This document shows, in pieces, positions 24,100 to 32,921 of a stretch of DNA of 64,000 nucleotides (positions are counted from its first letter, which is position 1; the number at the start of each line of letters is the position of its first letter). The translations under genes and the position numbers were made by a program. The stretch comes from Halomonas maura (GTDB lineage Bacteria > Pseudomonadota > Gammaproteobacteria > Pseudomonadales > Halomonadaceae), in contig NZ_JAUFPQ010000012.1 in the NCBI RefSeq assembly GCF_030409305.1, forward strand, positions 124,001-188,000. Reading direction: 5' to 3'. The notes below the pieces were generated by a model. The model worked only from the letters and a program-made list of their open reading frames with translations. It searched no databases and had not been told where the DNA came from.

Positions 24100-25836
24100 T
24101 CAGGGGGTGAGCGCGGGGAGGCGGTCGCGCAGGGCCTCGATGGCCGGGCGTGGATCGAAGCGGTCCCGCGCCGTCTCGAGCAGGTCCCGGGCACGCTCGC
24201 GCTCGCCCAGCTGCCAGAGCACCTCGATCAGGTGGGCGGCGACCTCCTGATCGGGCATGGCGGTCCAGGCGCGTTCCAGCCAGGGCAGGGCGGCCTCGGG
24301 ATCCCCACGGCGATAATACACCCAGCCGAGGCTGTCGAGGATGGCCGGGTTGTCCGGCGCCAGCTCATGGGCGCGCTCGATGAGGCGCTGGGCCTCGTCC
24401 AGCCGACCGGCCAGGTTCATGTCGGCCAGGGTAAAGCCCAGGGCGTTGAGGGCATTGGCGTTATCGGGCTCCCGCTCGATGATGGCGCGCAGGTGGCTCT
24501 CCATGGCGGCGAGGTCGCCGTCCTCGTAGGCGCGCATGGCGCGCTGGTAGCGCAGCCGGGTGGCGTCCGGGTACTGGTCGATGCTGCGTACGAGCAGGGC
24601 ATCGGCCTGGTCGCGGGCGCCGGCCTCGTCGAGCAGTTCCACCTCCAGCGCCACCAGCTCGGGAGCGACGGCCTCATGGCGCAGCCGCTCGATGCGCAGG
24701 AAGGTCCGGGCGTCGAGCAGGCGGTCGTGCTCCACCAGCATGCGCGCGGCCCGGGCCCGGGAGAGCAGGAAGCGTTCGCCCTCCGGGACCTGGCGATAAT
24801 AGAGGAGGGCGTTGTCCACCTCGCCCTCCTCGTCGGCGATGCTGCCCAGCAGCAGGAAGGCCAGGGGCGGCGCGGCATCGTCGCCGATCAGCGGCAGCAG
24901 CAGGCGGCGCGCCGGTCGCGGATGCCCCTCCTCCAGGTAGAGCCGGGCCAGGGCCAGGCGCAGCTCCGGGGTGTCGCCGTGGTCCTCGAGCAGGGCGTCG
25001 GTGTTGGCCTCGGCGGCGGCGAGGTTGCCGAGCCGGATCTCCGCCTGGGCCGTCAGCAGCATCAGCCGCGGGTCGCCGGGGGCCAGCGTGAGCCCGCGCC
25101 GCGCGGCCGCCTTGGCCTGCTGTGGCGCCTCGCTGTCCAGGGCCACCACCGCACGGATGCGCCACAGCGCCGGCAGCTCCGGGGCGCGAGCCGCCAGCCG
25201 CTCCAGTCGCTGGCGTGCCGCCCGATACTCGCCCGCCGCCGCCTCGAGCAGGGCGGTGGCGAGTTCGGCATCCGGCGGGGCGGCGGTGGTATCGGCCAGG
25301 TGGCGCCTCAGGAGGGCCAGTAGCGGGAGCGGGTCGGTACCGGCCTCGAGGGCCCTCTCGGCGAAGTCCAGCAGTTCGCCCTCGCCGCCACGGTCGACCA
25401 CGGCGAGCCGCTGGTCCAGCGCCGTGGTCCAGTCGCCACGCTGCATGGCGAGGCTGGCCAGCAGCCGGGCCGGGGCGCTGCTCTCGGGCGCCAGGGCCTG
25501 CCAGCGGCGGGCCGCCTCCTCGAGCAGCTGCGGGTCCTCGTCGAAGCGGGCGGCCAGGGCGGCGCGCTCGGCCAGGGCGACGCTCCCGTAGCGTTCGGCG
25601 GTCTCGAGGTAGCCGCGGGTGGCGCGACGATAGTCGCCACGCTGCCCGGCGAGTTCCGCCACCAGCAGCGAGGACAGCCCCTGGGCATCCAGGCCCTGGG
25701 TGATGGGCGGCGCCCCGACCATGGGATCCGCTGTCACCGGCTGGGGCGACAGGCTCTGGCAGCCGCCGAGCAACAGGCTCAGGCCGAGGGCGGCGAGCGG
25801 ACGGCGTGCGAATGTCATGGGGGATCGGCGGGGCAT
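24100..25836 (-). CDS. TPR-repeat lipoprotein
   Basis: 578 residues from the ATG at 25836 (MPRRSPMTFARRPLAAL); an internal ATG six codons on is an alternative start. A lipobox LLGGC ends the signal, so the protein should be an outer-membrane or inner-membrane lipoprotein facing the periplasm. The body is almost entirely tetratricopeptide-like helices, clearest in the last 200 residues, where NALNALGFTLADMN and AILDSLGWVYYRRGD mark consecutive repeats. Orthologues sit upstream of lolB in Pseudomonas and Halomonas and have unknown function. It is divergent from hemA across about 200 bases. Confidence 0.88.
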   Translation of the reverse strand: MPRRSPMTFARRPLAALGLSLLLGGCQSLSPQPVTADPMVGAPPITQGLDAQGLSSLLVAELAGQRGDYRRATRGYLETAERYGSVALAERAALAARFDEDPQLLEEAARRWQALAPESSAPARLLASLAMQRGDWTTALDQRLAVVDRGGEGELLDFAERALEAGTDPLPLLALLRRHLADTTAAPPDAELATALLEAAAGEYRAARQRLERLAARAPELPALWRIRAVVALDSEAPQQAKAAARRGLTLAPGDPRLMLLTAQAEIRLGNLAAAEANTDALLEDHGDTPELRLALARLYLEEGHPRPARRLLLPLIGDDAAPPLAFLLLGSIADEEGEVDNALLYYRQVPEGERFLLSRARAARMLVEHDRLLDARTFLRIERLRHEAVAPELVALEVELLDEAGARDQADALLVRSIDQYPDATRLRYQRAMRAYEDGDLAAMESHLRAIIEREPDNANALNALGFTLADMNLAGRLDEAQRLIERAHELAPDNPAILDSLGWVYYRRGDPEAALPWLERAWTAMPDQEVAAHLIEVLWQLGERERARDLLETARDRFDPRPAIEALRDRLPALTP

Positions 25837-26035
25837 GCGAGTCTCGAGGTGAAGGCCGAGACGCCAGCATAACGGCTTGGTTCCGTGGGGCAAAGGACAA
25901 CGCCCTCGGCGGGGCGCCGCGCCGGGTCGGCCTGTGGTAGAATGTTGCGCCGTGGAGACGAGGCGGCTGTCCGCCCGGGACCTCTCCACCGCTATCCCGA
26001 AGATGCCGGACCACTACCCGAAGACGCCGACACGC

Positions 26036-27304
26036 ATGACGCTGCTTGCCCTGGGAATCAACCACCGGACCGCGACCGTCGAGGTGCGCGAACAGGTTGC
26101 CTTCACGCCGACCCAGCTGGAGTCGGCGCTGGCCGAGCTGCGCGTCCTGCCCGGGGTGCAGGAGGCCGCCGTGCTCTCCACCTGCAATCGCACGGAGTTG
26201 TATTGCGTCACCGGCGAGGCCGGCGAGCGGGCGATCCTCGAGTGGCTGGGCCGGTTCCATGGCCTCGAGGTCGAGGCACTGACGAGCTGTGCCTACCACT
26301 TCCTGGATAACGAGGCCGCCCGCCACCTGATGCGAGTGGCCGTGGGCCTGGATTCCATGGTGCTGGGCGAGCCGCAGATCCTTGGTCAGCTCAAGGATGC
26401 CTATCAGGTGGCGCGGCGCGCCAGGGGGATGGGCGGCGAGCTGGAGTGCCTCTTCCAGCAGACCTTCGCCGTGGCCAAGCAGGTCCGCACCGAGACCGGC
26501 ATCGGGCGCAACCCCGTCTCGGTGGCCTACGCCGCGGTCAGCCTGGCCAGCCGGATCTTCGACGACTTCTCGCGCTCCCGGGCGCTGTTGATCGGCGCCG
26601 GCGAGACCATCGAGCTGGTCGCACGCCATCTCCACGAGGCCGGGGTGAAGCAACTGACGGTGGCCAACCGCACCCGGGAACGCGCCGAGCAGCTGGCCGG
26701 CCCCCTGGGCGGTGGGGCCATCACCCTGGACGAGATCCCCGAGGCGCTGGTCCAGGCCGACATCGTCATCGCCTCCACCGCGGCGCCCTTGCCGATCCTC
26801 GGCAAGGGCATGGTGGAGCGGGCCCTCAAGCGCCGGCGCCACCGCCCGGTGTTCATGGTCGATATCGCCGTGCCCCGGGACATCGAGCCCGAGGTAGGCG
26901 AGCTCTCCGATGTCTTCCTCTATACCGTCGATGACCTCGAGGAGGTCATCGAGGAGAACCGTCGCCACCGCCAGGTCGCCGCGGACCACGCCGAGTCGCT
27001 GATCGAGCATGGCGTCGGCCGTTGGCTGTACGAGCGCCGCCTGCGCAGTGGCGGCGAGCTGATCCGCGACGTCCGTGCCCGGGGCGAGACGCTGCGCGAC
27101 CAGGCCCGCGATCAGGCGCTGGCACGCCTGGCCCGGGGCGAGGATCCCGCCGGGGTGGTGGAACGCCTGGCCCACCAGTTGACCAACCGGCTGCTGCACC
27201 GGCCGACGGTGGCACTGCGCGAGGCCGCCAGCGACGAGCGCCAGGAGCTGTTGGACGCCGCCGCCGAGCTGTTGCTGGATGACGCCGCCAAGACGTCCCG
27301 CTAG
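26036..27304 (+). CDS. hemA: Glutamyl-tRNA reductase
   Basis: 422 residues from the ATG at 26036 (MTLLALGINHRTA), the family N-terminus; an upstream ATG at 26003 is possible but lacks similarity. The catalytic C50 lies in STCNRTELY, and a Rossmann NADPH-binding domain covers about 170-320 (GAGETIELV). It makes glutamate-1-semialdehyde from Glu-tRNA, the first step of haem synthesis. hemA heads the operon hemA-prfA-prmC, and its stop codon is UAG, a codon read by the RF1 encoded by prfA. Confidence 0.96.
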   Translation: MTLLALGINHRTATVEVREQVAFTPTQLESALAELRVLPGVQEAAVLSTCNRTELYCVTGEAGERAILEWLGRFHGLEVEALTSCAYHFLDNEAARHLMRVAVGLDSMVLGEPQILGQLKDAYQVARRARGMGGELECLFQQTFAVAKQVRTETGIGRNPVSVAYAAVSLASRIFDDFSRSRALLIGAGETIELVARHLHEAGVKQLTVANRTRERAEQLAGPLGGGAITLDEIPEALVQADIVIASTAAPLPILGKGMVERALKRRRHRPVFMVDIAVPRDIEPEVGELSDVFLYTVDDLEEVIEENRRHRQVAADHAESLIEHGVGRWLYERRLRSGGELIRDVRARGETLRDQARDQALARLARGEDPAGVVERLAHQLTNRLLHRPTVALREAASDERQELLDAAAELLLDDAAKTSR

Positions 27305-27314
27305 GGACCCGACG

Positions 27315-27419
27315 ATGAAGGCATTCCTGCGTCAGCGTGGCGACGCGCGTGCCGATGGCTCCCGTGCTCCCGCCGGGCGTGCCTTTCGATTCCGATACTT
27401 GCCGATAGGACTCCGTTGA
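27315..27419 (+). CDS. Upstream ORF copying the prfA start (34 codons)
   Basis: ATG at 27315 opens a 34-codon frame whose first residues, [15 protein letters not shown], mirror the N-terminus of RF1 ([12 protein letters not shown]). It ends in a UGA whose last base is the first base of the prfA ATG. At the DNA level, the block around CTGCGTCAGCGT is identical 104 bases apart. A GGGA element lies 8 bases before the ATG. It may be a fossil duplication of the prfA start or a translationally coupled leader peptide. No other function is implied. Confidence 0.35.
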   Translation: MKAFLRQRGDARADGSRAPAGRAFRFRYLPIGLR

Positions 27420-28510
27420 TGAAAGCTTCCCTGCGTCAGCGTCTCGATGCCTTTGCCGAGCGCTTCGAGGAGCTCGCCGCCTTGCTGGCCGACCCCGAGG
27501 TGATCACCGACCAGGCGCGCTTCCGCGACTATTCCCGCGAGTACGCCGAGCTCGATGCCCTGGTGGAGGCGTGGCGCGAGTACCGGCGCGTGGAGGGCGA
27601 CATCGAGGCCGCCGAGGCGCTGGTCGACGATGCGGACGCCGAGATGCGCGAGCTGGCCGAGATGGAGCGCGACGAGGGCCGCGAGCGCCGCGCCGCGCTG
27701 GAGGAGCGGCTCAAGCAGCTGCTGGTGCCCCGCGACCCGGACGATGCCGGCAACGTCTTCCTGGAGATCCGCGCCGGCACCGGCGGCGACGAGGCGGCCC
27801 TGTTCGCCGGCGACCTCTTCCGCATGTACTCGCGCTACGCCGAGCAGCACGGCTGGAAGGTCGAGGTCATCAGTGCCAGCCACGGCGACCAGGGCGGCTA
27901 CAAGGAAATCATCTCGCGGGTCAAGGGCGAGGGGGTCTACGCCCGGCTCAAGTTCGAGTCCGGCGCCCACCGGGTGCAGCGGGTCCCGGCCACCGAGTCC
28001 CAGGGCCGCATCCATACCTCGGCCTGCACCGTGGCGGTGATGCCCGAGGCCGCCGAGGTCGGCGAGGTCGACATCAACCCCGGCGACCTGCGCGTCGACA
28101 CCTACCGGTCCAGCGGGGCCGGCGGCCAGCACGTCAACACCACCGACTCGGCCATCCGCATCACCCACCTGCCCAGCGGGGTGGTGGTGGAGTGCCAGGA
28201 GGAACGCAGCCAGCACAAGAACCGCGCCAAGGCCATGTCGCTGCTCGCCGCCCGCCTCAAGCAGGCGGCCCAGGACAGCCAGCGCCGGCAACAGGCCGAC
28301 GAGCGGCGCTCGCTGGTGGGCTCGGGCGATCGCAGCGAGCGCATCCGCACCTATAACTTCCCCCAGGGACGGGTCACCGACCACCGCATCAACCTGACCC
28401 TCTACAAGCTGGGCGAAGTGGTCGGCGGCGAGCAGCTCGACGAGGTCATCGAGCCGCTGATCCACGAGTATCAGGCCGAGCAGCTGGCCGCCCTCCAGCA
28501 GGAGGCCTGA
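27419..28510 (+). CDS. prfA: Peptide chain release factor 1
   Basis: 363 residues from the ATG at 27419. The codon-recognition PAT motif (190-192) identifies RF1, specific for UAA and UAG, and GGQ (235-237) is the peptidyl-transferase centre motif; GGQ Gln is methylated by the PrmC encoded next. The stop codon overlaps the prmC start (TGATG). An upstream ORF that copies the first codons overlaps the start, so initiation may be influenced by it. A modest AGGA lies 10 bases upstream. Confidence 0.96.
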   Translation: MKASLRQRLDAFAERFEELAALLADPEVITDQARFRDYSREYAELDALVEAWREYRRVEGDIEAAEALVDDADAEMRELAEMERDEGRERRAALEERLKQLLVPRDPDDAGNVFLEIRAGTGGDEAALFAGDLFRMYSRYAEQHGWKVEVISASHGDQGGYKEIISRVKGEGVYARLKFESGAHRVQRVPATESQGRIHTSACTVAVMPEAAEVGEVDINPGDLRVDTYRSSGAGGQHVNTTDSAIRITHLPSGVVVECQEERSQHKNRAKAMSLLAARLKQAAQDSQRRQQADERRSLVGSGDRSERIRTYNFPQGRVTDHRINLTLYKLGEVVGGEQLDEVIEPLIHEYQAEQLAALQQEA

Positions 28511-29343
28511 TGCGCCTGGACGAGCTGTTGCGTGACGCCAGCCGCCGGCTCGAGGCCGCCGGCTCTCCCAGTGCCCGTCTCGACGCCGAGGTGTTGCTGT
28601 GCCACGTGCTGGGGGTCGACCGGACCTGGCTGTATACCTGGGGGGATCGCGACGCCGCAGCCGACGCCGCGGTGCGCTTCGAAGCCCTGGTCGCGGCGCG
28701 GGAGGACGGCCGGCCGGTGGCGCATCTCACCGGGGAGCGGGAGTTCTGGGGGCTGTCCCTGGCCACCTCGCCGAGCACGCTGATCCCCCGGCCGGATACC
28801 GAGACGCTGGTGGAGGCGGCGCTGGCCCTGGCGCCCGAGGCCTCGGGCCGGCTGCTCGACCTGGGCACCGGCACCGGCGCGGTGGCCCTGGCCTTCGCCT
28901 CCGAGCGCCCGGCCTGGACGGTGGTCGGCGTCGACCTGCGCCGCGAGGCGGTGGCCCTGGCCCGGCACAACGCCACGCGCCTGGGGATCGGCAACGCCGA
29001 TTTCCGGGCCAGCGACTGGTTCGCGGCCCTCACCGGCGAACGCTTCGCGCTGATCGTGGCCAATCCGCCCTACCTGGCCGATGACGACCCCCATCTGAGC
29101 CAGGGCGACGTGCGCTTCGAGCCGCGCAGCGCCCTGGTGGCCGCCGACGAGGGCCTCGCCGACCTGTATCACCTGATCGAGGCGTCCCGCCGACACCTCG
29201 TCCCGGGGGGCTGGCTGCTGTTGGAACATGGCGCGACCCAGGGGCCGGCGGTGCGCGAGGCGCTGTGCGCCGGCGGCTATGCGGCCGTGACCAGCCGCAC
29301 CGATCTCGCCGGCCACGAGCGAGTCAGCCTGGGATCTCGTTGA
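28510..29343 (+). CDS. prmC: Release factor glutamine methyltransferase
   Basis: 277 residues, the same as the E. coli protein. The SAM-binding loop is DLGTGTGA (117-124) and the Gln-methylating motif NPPY is at 185-188. It methylates the GGQ glutamine of RF1 and RF2. Its start overlaps the prfA stop by one base, so the two are translationally coupled. About 180 bases of AT-richer sequence separate it from lrp, breaking the common prmC-moeB adjacency. Confidence 0.96.
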   Translation: MRLDELLRDASRRLEAAGSPSARLDAEVLLCHVLGVDRTWLYTWGDRDAAADAAVRFEALVAAREDGRPVAHLTGEREFWGLSLATSPSTLIPRPDTETLVEAALALAPEASGRLLDLGTGTGAVALAFASERPAWTVVGVDLRREAVALARHNATRLGIGNADFRASDWFAALTGERFALIVANPPYLADDDPHLSQGDVRFEPRSALVAADEGLADLYHLIEASRRHLVPGGWLLLEHGATQGPAVREALCAGGYAAVTSRTDLAGHERVSLGSR

Positions 29344-29523
29344 GGCGGGGCTGGAGCCGGACCGGTGGCTGTGTTACACCTGATAACAGTAAAAAACGCC
29401 ATTGGCCGCCGCCTTTTCGTGAGTGAATACCATCAATCATCCGATTTACGGTGATTTTCAGGCGAAGACTCCGCCGCGGCGGCCGGAGACTCACTGCTTT
29501 CCGGCGCGCCAGCCAGGACGACA

Positions 29524-30024
29524 ATGAAAACCAAGACCCGCTCGCTCGACCGTATCGACCTCAAGATCCTGCGTTGCCTGCAGGAGAATGCCCGCATTTC
29601 CTACGTGGACCTCGCCTCCCAGGTGGGGCTCTCCACCACGCCCTGTCTGGAGCGCGTCAAGCGCCTGGAGCGCTCCGGGGTGATCCGCGGCTACAAGGCA
29701 CTGCTCGATCCCCGAGCGCTGCGCGCCAACCTGCTGGTGTTCGTCGAGATCAGTCTGGAGACCCAGTCGCCCTCGGTGTTCGACGAGTTCCGCCGTGCGG
29801 TGGCCAAGCTGCCCCAGATCCAGGAATGCCATCTGGTGTCGGGGCAGTTCGACTATATCCTCAAGTGCCGCATCCCCGAGATGTCGGCCTATCGCCAGCT
29901 GCTCGGCGACGTGGTCCTGACCCTTCCCGGGGTCAAGGAGTCCAAGAGCTACGTGGTCATGGAAGAGGTCAAGGAGGACTTCACGCTGAATGTCCCGGAC
30001 ATCGAGGAGTTCGACGAGAAGTGA
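29524..30024 (+). CDS. lrp: Leucine-responsive regulatory protein
   Basis: 166 residues, very like E. coli Lrp along its length: an N-terminal winged helix-turn-helix with TTPCLERVKRLERSG (about 40-54), and a C-terminal RAM/AsnC ligand domain with IQECHLVSGQFDY and YVVMEEVKE. Lrp is a global feast-famine regulator responding to leucine and other amino acids. Its upstream region (29344-29523) is AT-richer than its surroundings and includes the TTACGGTGATTTTCAGG stretch, consistent with its own promoter. moeB starts 8 bases after the lrp stop, so the two are probably cotranscribed. Confidence 0.92.
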   Translation: MKTKTRSLDRIDLKILRCLQENARISYVDLASQVGLSTTPCLERVKRLERSGVIRGYKALLDPRALRANLLVFVEISLETQSPSVFDEFRRAVAKLPQIQECHLVSGQFDYILKCRIPEMSAYRQLLGDVVLTLPGVKESKSYVVMEEVKEDFTLNVPDIEEFDEK

Positions 30025-30032
30025 GTCCCTTG

Positions 30033-30779
30033 ATGAACGACGAGGCGCTGTTGCGCTACAGCCGTCAGATCATGCTCGAGCAGATCGACATCGACGGCCA
30101 GGAACGCCTGCTGGCCGGCCACGCCCTGGTGGTGGGCGCCGGCGGCCTCGGCTCGCCGGTGGCCCTGTATCTCGCCGCGGCGGGCCTGGGTCGGCTGACC
30201 CTGGCCGACGACGATAGGGTGGAGCTGTCCAACCTGCAGCGCCAGATCGCCCACGGCATGGCCGATCTCGGCCGTGCCAAGGCGGAGTCGGCCCGGGAGG
30301 CGGCCCTGGCGGTCAACCCGGATTGCGACGTCAGGGCGGTGACCGCGCGTCTCGAGGCCGAGACCCTGGCGGCCGCGGCCGCCGAGGCCGACGTGGTCCT
30401 CGACTGTACCGACCGCTTCGAGAGCCGCTATGCCATCAATGCCGCCTGCCGCGAGGCCGGCGTGCCACTGGTCTCCGGGGCGGCCATCCGCTTCTCCGGC
30501 CAGCTGGCGGTCTTCGATCCCCGGGATCCCGAGTCACCCTGCTACGCCTGCCTGTATCCGCCGGGGGAGGGCGCCGACGAGGAGCTGCGCTGCGCCGAGA
30601 ACGGCGTGGTGGCACCGCTGGTCGGACTGATCGGCTGCTTCCAGGCCCTCGAGGCACTCAAGCTGGTCAGCGGGGCCGGCCGGGGGCACCAGGGGCTCTC
30701 CACCTTCGACGGCCTCACCGGTCAATGGCGGCATTTCCGCGTGCCGCGGGACCCGGCCTGCCCGGTGTGCGGCGGCTGA
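30033..30779 (+). CDS. moeB: Molybdopterin-synthase adenylyltransferase MoeB
   Basis: 248 residues (E. coli 249). The ATP-binding loop is GAGGLG (35-40), followed by the E1-like RQIAH and DCTDRF motifs; two Cys pairs (CYAC, CPVC) hold the structural zinc. It adenylates the C-terminal Gly of MoaD for sulfur transfer in molybdenum cofactor synthesis, which the formate dehydrogenase at 46.6-52.7 kb needs. The close relative ThiF cannot be wholly excluded, but placement after hemA-prfA-prmC is typical of moeB. Confidence 0.9.
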   Translation: MNDEALLRYSRQIMLEQIDIDGQERLLAGHALVVGAGGLGSPVALYLAAAGLGRLTLADDDRVELSNLQRQIAHGMADLGRAKAESAREAALAVNPDCDVRAVTARLEAETLAAAAAEADVVLDCTDRFESRYAINAACREAGVPLVSGAAIRFSGQLAVFDPRDPESPCYACLYPPGEGADEELRCAENGVVAPLVGLIGCFQALEALKLVSGAGRGHQGLSTFDGLTGQWRHFRVPRDPACPVCGG

Positions 30780-30862
30780 GGCCCCGGTTCCTTGCTTCGC
30801 GGCACCCTCGCCGTGTCGTCGCCTGCTCGCCCCATCACCGTTGGCCACCATAGGCCGGGGCC

Positions 30863-31438
30863 CTACTCATAGGTGACCACCAGGAAGGCCAGCAGCTCCT
30901 CATCGCTGGCGTTCTCGATGATGTGCTGCAGGTCGGCGTGGTAGTGCGCCGAATCCCCCGTGGCCAGCCGGCACTCGTTGTCGCCGGCGACCACCCGGGC
31001 GCTGCCGCGGGTAATGGTCAATAATTCCCGTGTGCCCTCGAAATGCGGGGCGCTGCGCAGGCTGGCATGGGGGGCGATGCGCAACTCGTAGAATTCGACA
31101 TGCTTCTCGAGATGCAGCGGCGACAGGGTGCGGATACGGCACTCCCGGTCGTCGCGGAACAGGTGGGTGGCGTCGTCGCCGCGCACCACCTCGATGCTGG
31201 AGGCCGTCCACGGCTGGTCGACCAGGTCGCCGATGCTCAGGCCGAAGGCCTGGGCGATGCGCAGGGTCACCGCCAGGGTCGGGTTGGCGCGGCCGCGTTC
31301 GATCTGGCTGAGCATCGAGCGGCTGACCCCGCAGGCGGAGGCCAGCTGGTCCAGGGTCAGGCCGCGCCGCTTGCGCAGCTCGCTGACGCGAACGCCGAGC
31401 AGCTGGCCGCCGTCGTCAGGCGTTGTCGGTTCCTTCAT
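30863..31438 (-). CDS. XRE-family regulator with cupin sensor domain
   Basis: 191 residues. Residues 15-70 are an XRE helix-turn-helix ([21 protein letters not shown]), and residues 115-190 a cupin beta barrel with the [14 protein letters not shown] pattern. Regulators of this type respond to small metabolites and usually control the neighbouring operon. It is divergent from tdh-kbl, and the shared 152-base spacer holds a 12-base perfect inverted repeat, which is the likely operator. Control of threonine degradation is inferred from position. The gene is convergent with moeB. Confidence 0.88.
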   Translation of the reverse strand: MKEPTTPDDGGQLLGVRVSELRKRRGLTLDQLASACGVSRSMLSQIERGRANPTLAVTLRIAQAFGLSIGDLVDQPWTASSIEVVRGDDATHLFRDDRECRIRTLSPLHLEKHVEFYELRIAPHASLRSAPHFEGTRELLTITRGSARVVAGDNECRLATGDSAHYHADLQHIIENASDEELLAFLVVTYE

Positions 31439-31458
31439 GGCTGCGTGAGTCCTTCCGG

Positions 31459-31524
31459 GATATCCACTATCTAGGAATAAATTCTTGCATAGTGGATATC
31501 ATCCACTATGCTGGAATTAATTCC
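31459..31524. promoter_or_regulatory. Operator-like palindromes between XRE regulator and tdh
   Basis: Perfect 12-base inverted repeat GATATCCACTAT (31459-31470) and ATAGTGGATATC (31489-31500), a third half-site ATCCACTAT (31501-31509) and the palindrome GGAATTAATTCC (31513-31524). GAATAAATTC at 31475 echoes the last. The AT-rich cluster stands out in GC-rich surroundings and probably holds the overlapping divergent promoters. Confidence 0.75.
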
Positions 31525-31590
31525 TTCATGGTAAGCATTCAGGCAAGGATTGCCAGGGAGGAAGTTCATTCCCGGCATCGAGGAGGTGAA

Positions 31591-32616
31591 ATGAAGGCAC
31601 TGGTCAAGCGAGAGGCGGCGCCGGGGCTATGGCTCGAGGACGTGCCCGCACCGGAGGTCGGCATCAACGACGTGCTGGTACGGGTCAAGCGCACGGCCAT
31701 CTGCGGCACCGACCTGCATATCTACAACTGGGATCACTGGGCGCAGCAGACCATCCCGGTGCCCATGGTCGTCGGCCACGAGTTCGTCGGCGAGATCGTC
31801 GAGGTGGGCTCCAACGTCAACGACTTCCATCCCGGCCAGATCGTCTCGGGAGAGGGGCACGTGGTCTGCGGGCGCTGCCGCAACTGCCTGGCGGGTCGCC
31901 GCCACCTGTGTGCCCATACCCGGGGAATCGGCGTCAACCGCCCGGGCGCCTTCGCCGAGTACGTGGTCCTGCCCATGTCCAACGTCTGGGAGCACCGCCC
32001 CGGCATCGACCTGGACGTGGCGGCGCTGTTCGATCCGCTGGGCAATGCCGTGCACACCGCCCTGCAGTTCGATGTGCTGGGCGAGGACGTGCTGATCACC
32101 GGGGCGGGGCCGATCGGCGCCATGGCCGCGGCCGTGTGCCGCCACGCCGGGGCGCGCCATGTGGTGATCACCGATCTCAATCCCCGGCGCCTGGCGCTGG
32201 CCGAGACGCTGGGCGCGACGCGCACCGTCAATGTCGCCGAGGAGAGCCTGGCCGAGGTGCAGCGCTCGCTGGGCATGACCGAGGGCTTCGACGTCGGCCT
32301 GGAGATGTCCGGCAGCCCCGCGGCCTTCCAGGACCTGCTCGCCAACATGTGCCATGGCGGCCGGGTGGCGATGCTCGGCATCCCCACCGAGGAGCTGGCT
32401 ATCGACTGGAATACCGTGATCTTCAACATGCTGACGATCAAGGGGGTCTATGGCCGGGAGATGTACGAGACCTGGTACAAGATGTCGGTGCTGGTGGAAT
32501 CGGGGATGGACATCTCGCCGGTGATCACCCACCGACTGCCCTACAGCGACTTCGAGCAGGGCTTCCAGGCCATGCTGGCCGGGGAGGCCAGCAAGGTGAT
32601 CCTGAACTGGGACTGA
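31591..32616 (+). CDS. tdh: L-threonine 3-dehydrogenase
   Basis: 341 residues, identical in length to E. coli Tdh. Medium-chain zinc dehydrogenase: catalytic C38, H63 and E64, structural zinc Cys at 93, 96, 99 and 107, and the NAD loop GAGPIG (171-176). It oxidises threonine to 2-amino-3-ketobutyrate. The ATG at 31591 follows AGGAGGTGAA, a very strong ribosome binding site. Kbl, the next enzyme, is encoded 305 bases downstream. Expression is likely controlled by the divergent XRE/cupin protein. Confidence 0.96.
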   Translation: MKALVKREAAPGLWLEDVPAPEVGINDVLVRVKRTAICGTDLHIYNWDHWAQQTIPVPMVVGHEFVGEIVEVGSNVNDFHPGQIVSGEGHVVCGRCRNCLAGRRHLCAHTRGIGVNRPGAFAEYVVLPMSNVWEHRPGIDLDVAALFDPLGNAVHTALQFDVLGEDVLITGAGPIGAMAAAVCRHAGARHVVITDLNPRRLALAETLGATRTVNVAEESLAEVQRSLGMTEGFDVGLEMSGSPAAFQDLLANMCHGGRVAMLGIPTEELAIDWNTVIFNMLTIKGVYGREMYETWYKMSVLVESGMDISPVITHRLPYSDFEQGFQAMLAGEASKVILNWD

Positions 32617-32921
32617 GAGGCTTCTCTGCTCGAGGGAGGTGATGAGCTGTCCCGGCGTCAAGCCTGCGCGAGGGCGCTGTAAACCCCACCATGGGCGCTA
32701 CTTTTGCCCTGCATCGCTAACGCATCCTGCGTCGCTTGCAGGGCCTGGGCTGACCATCCGTGGCCAGCCCGCTCGGCGGGAAGAACATTCTCTGGACGTT
32801 CTTCACTTTCCGCCTCGCCCATGGTCAAAAGACCCGCGCTTCGCCTTGCCCCGGCGCTCATCTGGTCTGGAAACCACACCACCTTAGGGGTGGGCCGACG
32901 GAACGAGAAGGACACGACATC
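32617..32921. repeat. tdh-kbl spacer with inverted-repeat element
   Basis: 305 bases without a gene between two genes that are normally adjacent. It contains GC-rich inverted segments (for example GCCCTGC near 32710 and GCAGGGC near 32740; GGCCACGGATGG and its complement around 32755) and resembles the palindromic intergenic elements of Halomonas genomes. The latter part (32870-32921) provides the kbl ribosome binding region. Confidence 0.4.
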
